Assembly (NCBI RefSeq): GCF_000005505.3
Contig: NC_016134.3
Coordinates: forward strand, 25,619,584-25,683,583
DNA length: 64,000 bases
Source: Brachypodium distachyon
Lineage: Eukaryota; Streptophyta; Magnoliopsida; Poales; Poaceae
Reading direction: 5' to 3'
The notes under the pieces are model-generated. The model was not told where the DNA came from. It saw nothing but the letters and a program-made list of their open reading frames with translations, and ran no database searches. This document shows positions 22,681 through 31,358 of the stretch, piece by piece. Position numbers and translations under genes: made by a program. How positions within the stretch are numbered: position 1 is the first letter of the stretch; each line of letters opens with the position of its first letter.

Positions 22681-22792
22681 CTCCTTCTGATCCATATTAA
22701 TTGTCGAAATATTACATGTATCTACACGCTTTTTACGTATAAATAAATCCATATTTGGACAAACTGAGACAATTAATATGGATAGGAGGGAC
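22681..22792. mobile_element. Stowaway MITE
   Basis: Flanked by TA. The inverted pair ATCCATATTAATTGTC / GACAATTAATATGGAT forms the stem, with CTCCTTCT at the left edge and GGAGGGAC at the right. Confidence 0.75.
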
Positions 22793-23521
22793 TAGTAAGT
22801 TCTTTTAACGGACATAACAACTGTATGAGGACATATTAAGAGCCAAGGCATGTGTACCTATTGGATATTTGTAGGTGGCTCGCTGATCTTCAGGGTGCCT
22901 GCTTAATGTGAAAGCCCATAGTTTATTTGGCCAAAATCTGGCCGATCATTTGATCAATATAGAGAAGATTAAAGATGCATTTTCTGCAACCACATCGAGA
23001 AAACTACACGATCAAGATTTAAAGGGCTGAAAGTGTAAAAAAAACATTTCAAGTGCTGAAAGTTACTAGCCTTCAACCTACCTTGTATTTAGAGACAGGG
23101 GTAGTATCTTTGAAGTATGTACAATCAAAACAGCAATAAGTGATCAAGTAAACAACCCAAGGAGATAGGGTGGTCTTCTTTTCTCCTCCTGAATTAAACC
23201 GACGGAATCTTCATCAGTATAAAGTCAACTCACGGGCAGGCCGAGGAGCTAAGCTCCTGCTGAACTGAAAGATGATCTCAAGTTGTTATCGCGTACCAGC
23301 GCAGCACGCTTGAACCTTCAGGGAAATCCCAAAAAAAAGGAGCGAGAAGAGAGAGTAGAATGATCTTCCAACCTCGATTGCAGTAGTCCAATAGCTAAAC
23401 CAGCCAACAGATAGAATCGGATCTTATCAAACAAGAAATCGCTAGTGAACGAGTCGAGAGAAGAGCTATATGATGTTCATGGATCTGCTAGGGATTATGG
23501 GATTATGGTAGAACATCACAT

Positions 23522-23690
23522 ACCTGTTAATTGAGTGGTTGAGTGCAGTGGAGCAGACTCTGGTTAGGGGAAGACCTGGCCGCCAAGTGGATCTGACTCT
23601 GGTTAATTAGGGGAAGACCTGGTCGCCAAGGTCGAAGACTCAATAGGAAGGGCTGAGAAGGCAATTATTCACAGAAGTTCTTTAGAGCCA
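23522..23690 (-). promoter_or_regulatory. Probable 5' leader exon of the kinase gene
   Basis: Sequence between the inferred start site (about 30 bp from the TATA box on the minus strand) and the donor CAG|GTATGT at 23521. The exon is non-coding. It contains an imperfect duplication of CTCTGGTTA...GGGGAAGACCTGG (near 23559 and 23595). Transcript evidence is lacking. Confidence 0.4.
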
Positions 23691-23718
23691 CTTGCTTGAG
23701 AGATGCCATGACCCAGCT

Positions 23719-23726
23719 CTATATAA
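23719..23726 (-). promoter_or_regulatory. TATA box of the kinase gene
   Basis: TTATATAG on the minus strand, upstream of the inferred leader exon. The divergent neighbour has its own TATA at 24453, so about 0.73 kb separates two outward-facing core promoters. Confidence 0.55.
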
Positions 23727-24452
23727 CCTAACAACCCTTTCTTGCAGGAATCTTTCTTTATTCAAAGTATAGACCTACCGGGCAGGTCACAGCTAGCCAA
23801 TCACGGTGGAGAAAAAACAAGACGACGTACATTTTGTTGATTCAAAATCGATCCATTCTATATTTTTAAGAGCAACTGGGTAGCCAATTGATTTTCAAAT
23901 GCAAATGGACTCAGCAGTCAGCAAACAATTGATTTTGTTTGGTTTGATTGATGTCCAGTGTTTAGAGGTTGGACAACCATTTTTGCTCCGTGAACGTCCA
24001 ACACGGACTCAGCAGTCAGCAGTGCTAGGGACGCAAGCAAAAACAGAGGAGGAAGGAGAAACGAAGGCGCGAGCAGTCGTTGAGCCGAGCAGGTCGATCG
24101 ATGCAATCGTCCAAGCTGCTCTGCTGCTGCCGCCGCACCGATAAGTCAGTAGTCCACCGCGGCATTTCCCACATTGCAAGCGAACAAGAGCTGGAGCCTG
24201 CCGTATGATGAGTTGGCCGGAGTCTTGTTTGTTTATTGCCTGCGGTTGCTGCTTCGCGGTCGGCTGGTAATCAACAAGTGCATTTCTGCCTTGTTGGAGT
24301 GTTGTAGGAGTATCTTTTTTCCAAGAGAGGTCGGTCGTCGGCTCGTTGCTGGGCTAAAAACCAATATAACAGCATACTGTATTCTCGGCCTGAATTATTG
24401 CCAGCCTGGGGGAGGGAAGGCATCTCTCGTTCCGAGGAAAGCACCAACCGGA

Positions 24453-24460
24453 TTTATATA
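24453..24460 (+). promoter_or_regulatory. TATA box of the small CCPC gene
   Basis: TTTATATA on the plus strand, 132 bp before the ATG at 24592. The GC-rich leader between them begins at about 24485. Confidence 0.6.
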
Positions 24461-24591
24461 ACGCGCGCGGTCAGTCGTCGTCTTCGCCGGGAGTGGACAG
24501 GACAAGAGGGCAGGACGGACGCACGCACGCACGGGTAGAGGAATCAGCATCAGCTGACGACAACGCTCCCAGCCGCAGCCGGAGATCCGCC

Positions 24592-25379
24592 ATGAGCGAC
24601 GCCCAGACTGCTACTCCCGGCGGTAAGTATCCTGTCTGCTGAGCTGCTACCTTATCCAGTTATCCTAATTTCCCTGGTTCTCCTCGATCTCACTGGCCGG
24701 CCATGGCCATGATCGAGAGCTTGGCTGGTCGGTCAACGCATGTGTCTCTGTGCCACCTCTGCGAGCGAGCGATGAACCAAACTAATTGGCGCCACCATGA
24801 GATAATCTGATTCGCAAACAGGGATTTCGCTTGCCCTCCGTCGGTTTCGTTGACTTTCGCCTGCTAATTTTTGCTGAGATGAATTTCGGTGCTTGTGAAT
24901 CTGTGGCTGCAGGCTACTTCGTTGGCCGTCCGGTGAACTCTGACGCGCCGGAGAAAGAGCCCGTCGTCGAACAGGCCCCCGTGAACGATAACATCCCCGG
25001 TGGTAAGTAGCCATGATTTTTGCTGTATACTTGTATACACGTTCGATTGGAACCTGGAGTAATTGGCTGATTATGCTTACTAAATCTCTGCATCTTTTGT
25101 TTGCTGCAAACCAGACTACTTCGTCGGACCCCCGGCGAACCAGCAGCCGAAACCCGCAGCTCAGGCCGCTAAACCGAGCTTCTTAGCCCAATGGTACGGC
25201 ACCTAGTATTCACTACTCATCACTGTTATCAGCGCTTGGACTCTCGTAAAGATGGATAAATCCGTTCAGTGCTTGCTCGCTGCTTCTGGTTGGATTTATG
25301 CCTTGTTCTGATGCTGCTTTTTCTTGCCTTCTTCTTCTCCAGCTGCCCGTGCCTAAGCGGCGGCGCCGCTGCCAGCTAG
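24592..25379 (+). CDS. Small YFVGxP / CCPC protein, four exons
   Basis: A short gene reconstructed from splice sites: exons 24592-24622, 24913-25002, 25115-25193 and 25343-25379, all with GT-AG introns. They sum to 237 bp, encoding 78 residues and a TAG stop. The start context GCCATGAG is favourable and a TATA box lies 132 bp upstream. The protein has two similar modules, GGYFVGRPVN (11-19) and GDYFVGPPAN (about 40-49), each beginning at an exon boundary, so the middle exons look like duplicates. Between them is an acidic/proline spacer with PEKEP and QAPVNDNIPG. The C-terminus FLAQCCPCLSGGAAAS has a CCPC cluster that could be lipid-modified or metal-binding; it lacks the hydrophobic CYSTM signature. 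I do not recognise a named family and propose no function. It is divergent from the kinase gene. Confidence 0.8.
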
Positions 25380-26027
25380 TAGGCCGCCGACGAGCCCGGC
25401 CGGCCGTGCTGCGCGTGGCGTGGCTCCGCGGAAGATTGATTTGAAGTGAAATCTGAATCCATGGAGCAAGTTTTTTAACTCTGTATCGGTCGCTACGAGT
25501 TCTGTTCATCTTTGGGAAACCGCTTGATTTTTCTTCCTTTCCCTCCCCAAACATTGGATTCCCCCGTGTTCATCATTCCTGTACCACCCGACAAACGCAA
25601 ATTTGTCATCTGTCTATGTGAAATGATGTTGATTTATTTAATTATTTATATATCGTCATGATGTTGATTGCGGACTTATCCCAATTGTGAGCTCTCTTTT
25701 TTTCGCGAATAATTGCGAGCTCTCATAATTGAGGATCTCTTTCTGTCCATTTTGTATGGACAGCGGCAGGTTGGCAGCTGATATTGTATGTTTGTATCGG
25801 ACGACTTGTTTGCAAGTCTTCCTTTTCATCAAATTGCATGGATTTGTGCCAGATATGAAACCAGTAGGCCGCTCAATTGTCTGCACTCACTGCAAATAAG
25901 TTGCTGGAAGACGTGGGGACATGCCTCGTACAAACACGAGGTCGTGGCGAATCCTTTCATCGGGCCACACCGAAAGACCCTAGGTTAGATCCAAAACGAC
26001 AAAATTCCTGGAATCTAAGCTGGAGTA
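25380..26027. other. 3' UTR of the small gene and spacer
   Basis: The first 200-250 bp after the stop are probably 3' UTR. The rest shows no gene. ATATATCGTCATGATG near 25648 and a duplicated 'GAATAATTGCGAGCTCTC'-like stretch near 25690-25725 are the only structures noticed. Confidence 0.4.
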
Positions 26028-26216
26028 CTACCTCGGTTCCGGTATAAGAAAAGATTTAACTAATTTAACATAATTTTTATTATAAAAAAATATATCATTA
26101 CAAAATAAAACATTTGAAAGTTTTTAATGATATTTTTTTTAAATAAAACTCATGTTAGATTAATTAAATCTTCAACCTAAGTATGCATGGGGCCCTATAA
26201 ACCGGAACGGAGGGAG
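26028..26216. mobile_element. Stowaway MITE, 189 bp
   Basis: TA target on both sides. The left end CTACCTCGGTTCCGGTATAA pairs with the right end CTATAAACCGGAACGGAGGG. The interior is AT-rich and folds back on itself (AGATTTAACTAATTTAACAT / ATGTTAGATTAATTAAATCT). Confidence 0.85.
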
Positions 26217-26879
26217 TATCGCCTTAGCAGCTCGCCCACCTGAGTAGCTGCCTTTGGATATTGATTATTGGGCTGATTTACAAAAGAGGAATTCAAAGGA
26301 ATTACCTTTTCAGGAGGAAAAAAAATCTAGTTGCAAATTTATGCATACTCTATTTTTAATTGTTACTCTGTCCTTTTCAATTTATAAGGCCCACGTGCAT
26401 ATTCCTAGATGATCAATTCGACCATTCTGATATGTTTTACGTTATATAAAAAAAAAGTATACTCTGTTATTGAATTTTTGTTCGAATTACATTTTTTGAT
26501 ATATGACTGATATTTACATGAAAAAAGGGGGCTTGCTTTGCACTACCTGCGTGCCACCAGCGGCTCTCTGGGGGTGCACCGTAGACTTTGCCAAGTCTTT
26601 TCTCGACAGCGAAGTGTGAATCTTTTCGGGGAAGGTGAAGACGACTTGACCTGAGCAAATTAAAAGAACCAATGGAAAGTGAGCGTGATACCTTAAAAAA
26701 TTCCGACGGAGACAGGGAAGGTAGCGACGGCTCTATGGCTCACTGCCTCACTGATTGCATAGATTCCATGCCATTTCTCCACTAGCTTCCCCTCTTCTTC
26801 CTCTTCCCTATCCTGGTCTCCTCCCCTCACCAGTCACGGCCGAGTCAGCGAAATCCATGCCCCATTGCTTAATCATCGC

Positions 26880-27070
26880 GTATAGACGGGCAGTTCCCCC
26901 CAGATGAGTCAGATTCGCCAGCCGTTTTAGCTTTGCTCTCGTCTACAGCTGCAGTGCGAACCGCGACTGACTTGCTTGACTCCACTGCGGATCCATCGGT
27001 TTTGTTTTGCTCTCGTCTCGTGCGGGATTGGGCTTCGGGAGCGGAAGGCCTCTGCGTTTCCTTCCCTCAG
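26880..27070 (+). promoter_or_regulatory. Candidate 5' leader exon of the NLR gene
   Basis: A GC-balanced stretch with exon-like composition ends at a donor, CCCTCAG|GTACTTTTCG (GT at 27071). The next matching acceptor before a start codon is TTCTGTTCAG at 31344-31353, six bases before the NLR ATG. This would make a 4.3-kb leader intron. It is inference only; a closer promoter is possible. Confidence 0.3.
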
Positions 27071-27141
27071 GTACTTTTCGATCCAATTAGTTCGTGGATC
27101 CACCTTTTGTGCAAATTATGTCTGTTGGGGGTCTTAGCGAG

Positions 27142-27145
27142 CCCC

Positions 27146-27176
<31 letters not shown>

Positions 27177-27199
27177 ACACAGATATATATATATATATC
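27142..27199. repeat. (C)n(CA)n(AT)n compound microsatellite
   Basis: A run of about 21 C is followed by CA repeats and then AT repeats, without interruption. The homopolymer length may be unreliable in an assembly. Confidence 0.95.
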
Positions 27200-27640
27200 T
27201 CTTCATGTGGAAGTCATTTGTTCCAAAGTCTGAAGTTCTGAACAGGCTATACTAGGAGGTCTGGCGCGGCGCAAGCGTCCGTCTTGTTAGGATGCGTTTG
27301 GTTCAAGGTCAACCAAAGAGGGACAGGGATAATGATCATACAGACTAATCACTTCTTTAATAAATTGGGTTGGAATGCATAGCTTACAAACGTTACATCA
27401 ATGCCTAACTAATGTGCTAAACATATGCACATGTACAATATCAACCTGAATGCTCCAATTACGGACTCAAATCGAAGTCATAGTTAATGAAACATTATTG
27501 TTTTTATTAAATATCGGAAGTCACTTGCACCACCAATTATTCCCGTGAAGTTAATCTTAATTGTAGCAATCTCACTTCATATCCTCCTTTTCGAAAAAAA
27601 AAGCAATCTCACTTTCAAGACTGAAGTTCATTGTATTGTA

Positions 27641-27767
27641 GGCCCTGTTTGTTTGGGCTTTTGCTTCAGCTTTTGATGCTTCTAGCAATCTCAAAAGCAC
27701 TTCTCCCGTTTACACATGAAGCTGAGAAACACCAAAAGCTGAAGTAGAAGTCCAAACAAACGGGGCC
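27641..27767. mobile_element. TIR MITE, 127 bp, TSD GTA
   Basis: Left end GGCCCTGTTTGTTTGG pairs with right end CCAAACAAACGGGGCC. The next inner bases also pair (CTTCAGCTTTTG / CAAAAGCTGAAG). GTA is duplicated at 27638-27640 and 27768-27770. A three-base target fits PIF/Harbinger (Tourist-like) elements, though GTA is not the usual TAA/TTA. Confidence 0.75.
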
Positions 27768-28930
27768 GTAATAGAGTAACAAAAACTTACAGCTAGTCCA
27801 TAATTTCAGAAGACTGAACCTTGGATGCTTACTTTTATTCTCATTAATAAAATGAGACTGGGAAGGGACCCCTATATTTCTAAAAAAAAAAACTCAGGAA
27901 AGGAATTCTCAGCTTCTTGCACCTGAACAACACAGAGCTGGAGTAAACATATTGACAATATAATACATATGCCATGTGCAAGGAAAATATAGGAATTCTA
28001 TGAATCAAAGGGGGCTCTGTTTCCGTTATGTACAACTTGCAGGAAATTACCACTAAGATAAAAGACTCTTGAGTACTCATTCATTCTACTGTACCTATAC
28101 ACTTAGCTGGACAAAGGTACTTGCAAACTTTTATGCTAGTAAAGCTTCAGATCAAATTAGAACAGGTAAAAAACTTGAACATACCTGGCTGTAAATAAAG
28201 ATGACAACACACAAAAGTTCTAATGCCAAACCATGGATGTTCTCATAAGAAATAAGATGATCCTAGCATTGATGTCTTCACAAAGCAATGAAGGGACGTA
28301 TGGACTCAGAAAACCATTTCACGGGTTAATTTGGCAAAACTGAAAATAATATCAGCCCCGAAGAGCCATAGATTGTCTAACTTGGTTTGCTCATATGCCC
28401 AACTTCTAATAGCCATAATATTCAGATATGAGCACTGCAAAAAAAATAGTTGAGACAATTTTGTATGGAAGTTATAGAGCGAGAAGAGTATCTGCAGGCA
28501 AAACATAAAGGCACATGTAACAGCCAATGCAATTCTTAGTTTTGTAGATTATTTTAACTGCAAATTAACCTATATGAACCATTTGAACGCACTAATATAT
28601 GAAATGTTTGCATACAAAGTAAACTATTTTTTTAGTTTCATGTAAAGTAAACTCATTACTTCACATGATATACTGACGTGATGTTGAATACTTTTCCTAT
28701 CATCACGACTCATCCTTATACCATGCGAATATTATAGCAAAACTGACATGTTTTTGCTAGTGTGTCATATGATTAAGAAGATAAAACGTACATTGGAGTT
28801 AACTTTTGAATGTGTTGTATTTCCTTTATTTGCAATACAGTAAGAATCAATTATTTCAACTGGCTTCACCTACACATAATAATAGAAAATGCTGCAATAT
28901 GTACCTCCAGTGTTGTATCGTGGAGCTGAG

Positions 28931-29042
28931 ACAGTTAGCTGAGACTTTATTAGCACCAAAACGTGATACAGTTAGCCGAGACCTTATTAACAACAGCACG
29001 TGAGACCGTTAGCCAAGAGCTTATTAGCACCAGCACAAGTAA
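28931..29042. repeat. 37-bp minisatellite, three copies
   Basis: Units start ACAGTTAGCTGAGACTTTAT (28931), ACAGTTAGCCGAGACCTTAT (28968) and ACCGTTAGCCAAGAGCTTAT (29005). Confidence 0.8.
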
Positions 29043-29797
29043 CACCTGTATGTTGTGCTTCTCTAATAGAATAAAAATGTTTCTAATCAATCATCTCATA
29101 TAATGATGGGTAGACAATTCCAAAGGTTCATACTAATTAACATAAAAGCAATGTTGCTGAAACTCTTCACATTGGAGAATATGCTTAAGAAAGAAAATAT
29201 AGCACATCTGATGTCTTGAATTTACAAAACTTACCTATAAGAAAAAGGCTGACAATGTTTCGCCATCTTAAATGATCTGCAGAGTATATGAAAGCAGATG
29301 GATGCAAATTGATCACCTGTTAAATACTTAAATTAAAGGAGCCGGCATAAGATTATTAATAAATATAGATATAGGGTGGAGAGAGCAGGATTGCTTGAAG
29401 TCTTATATCTCTTCCACTTTCTGACTGCTTATATCAAGCATAAACAATATAATTGGATAACCTAATAGATGAAAAATTGTCTCAGAAATAACCTCTGACA
29501 GCCTCTCGACCGGACTTGCAGATATCCCCAACCTATTCAGAAGATATATATTAGTATCTAAAATAAAATGAAGGAAAACTGGTATCGCGTAGCTGAACTT
29601 TTGAAGTCTTAACTGCACCTGCATTTAAAGTATTCTCTTTTCTTCTGCTGCAGACTTGCAGAGTTGATCACACTGGTCTGTTGTTCGGCCCCTGCTTTCA
29701 CCATCCTCTCTGCAGACCGCCCACTACACATATTCAGCAGGTGAGCATTAGCTGATCATATGAGCCACATCTTGATGCATTGATAGAAAGAATAAAG

Positions 29798-30035
29798 TTG
29801 CATTTTGAGAAGATAGATCTGCGCCCTTCAGTTTGCCAAATATATGATAAATTTGCAAGACAATTGCATACATGTTCCAAGAAATCCTACTGGACTGCTA
29901 CTATTACGGTTCACCTTTGCATTTTGAGAAGATAGCTCTGCGCCCTTCAGTTTGCCAAATATATGATAAATTTCCAAGACAATTGCAAACATGTTCCAAG
30001 AAATCCTACTGAACTGCTACTATTACGGTTCACCG
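29798..30035. repeat. 119-bp tandem duplication
   Basis: Two adjacent, nearly identical copies start TTGCATTTTGAGAAGATAG at 29798 and 29917 and end with CTACTATTACGGTTCACC. They differ at about five bases, so the duplication is recent. Confidence 0.92.
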
Positions 30036-30409
30036 CCTTCATAGACGACAGTTCATTTCTAGACAATATTATTGATTTCTTTTTGTGTGCATGACGCTTC
30101 AAAGATTATTGCAGTTGACCATTACAAGTGTCAACTGCTGCATGGTATCTGAAGCCTGTGTAGCCTCCTGCAATCAAAATCACAGAGTTCTAGTTCAATC
30201 ATTAGTCCTACTCCTGATAAAATTTAAAAGGGGTGACAAACTGGATATTATGTCCACTTGTCCAGTCTAGTAGCCCCCATTCGCTTTTGAAATATGGGTT
30301 TTGTCCTATTCATTTTTGGAAATACGGGTTTTCTCCTGTTCTTATCTTTTTAGACCTGTCATTCAAGTTATTTTATTTATTCATGTTTGGAGTGTGTTTG
30401 GTGCTTCAA

Positions 30410-30690
30410 GGTAGTGTTTAGTTCCAGAGCAAGGTGGAATGTAACAGAACGGTTCTACTTTTCTATATCCTAGGAACCAAACACTTGAACCACTGGTTCC
30501 ACTTGGTACCAACTTATTCATACTTTTTTAAGGAATGAGATGGTTAGGCATATTGGGGAAATATTCCTTGTTGAGTAACCATATGGTTCCATTCCAGTTT
30601 TCTATGTTTTAGGAACCAAACACAGTAATCATCTCAACTTTTAGAACCATTCCATTACATTATACTCCATGAGCTCAGCCAAACACTACC
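30410..30690. mobile_element. TIR MITE, 281 bp, TSD CAA
   Basis: Left end GGTAGTGTTTAGTTCC and right end GCCAAACACTACC are inverted repeats, and similarity continues inward (GGAATGTAACAGAACGGTTC against TATAATGTAATGGAATGGTT on the other strand). CAA is duplicated at 30407-30409 and 30691-30693. A PIF/Harbinger-like MITE is the best fit. Confidence 0.75.
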
Positions 30691-31358
30691 CAAATTTGAT
30701 GCTTTAGTTGGACTGCACCTTTGTTTGTGATACAATTCATCTCTAGACTCTAGGATTGAACATTGCCATTCAAGAGTATGAGCCAAATTCCTATTATCTT
30801 CTCCAAATTCTGCTAGGTGAAGTTCGTTCTGCTAGACAAATTCCTAGTAATACAACAGAGGCTGCCTCTCCATGCTTGTCCGCCTGACCAGCTCCCCTGA
30901 TCACTTGATTGGTAGGGTTTTTGAACAGTTTTCCTTCTCTCTGAGTTTTTGGTTTCTTCCTTTGTTCCTAACTTTTTGTAGTCTTTTTGCTTTTGGTTCG
31001 GTTTGTTTTGCTGTTGGCTGTAAGACTTGTGTCATCTTGGCATCTTATTCTAATACAAAATGATGCGCATTTAGGTAGCTTTTTGAGAATATTCATTCAG
31101 AAATTCCATTTGTTACTGATTCTACTAACATGGGAGTATCTCAGTAGACAAAGAGGGATATTCTGATGTGGTGAGACCTGATATTTTAATGCATATGCTG
31201 TCAATTGATATATTTCATCAATGCAAAATGGAATAAAATGGGGCCAGGGAAGAAATGCTATTAGTGTATGAGTACATTAGCTAATTCGGTGCCTATAGTT
31301 ATGAATGAAATTTGTTATTCTACCATGTAATATGCTCTATCTTTTCTGTTCAGCTAAA

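Larger units (their letters stand above)
21860..23521 (-). other. Probable leader intron of the kinase gene
   Basis: An acceptor CTTGCAG (about 21874-21880) lies just upstream of the kinase ATG, and a donor CAG|GTATGT lies at about 23521 on the minus strand, so a 1.65-kb intron in the 5' leader is likely. It holds two Stowaway MITEs and no coding sequence. Confidence 0.5.
27200..31352. other. Long non-coding interval before the NLR gene
   Basis: No convincing gene in 4.1 kb. It contains two MITEs (27641, 30410), a 37-bp minisatellite (28931) and a 119-bp tandem duplication (29798). A single exon-like open stretch on the minus strand near 29645-29745 stands alone. The region may be the leader intron of the NLR gene. 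Confidence 0.4.

Noticed and set aside
29645..29745. Exon-like minus-strand open stretch bounded by TAG| and |GTGCAG
   Set aside because: It is a single short candidate without partner exons or a recognisable domain; chance is a sufficient explanation.
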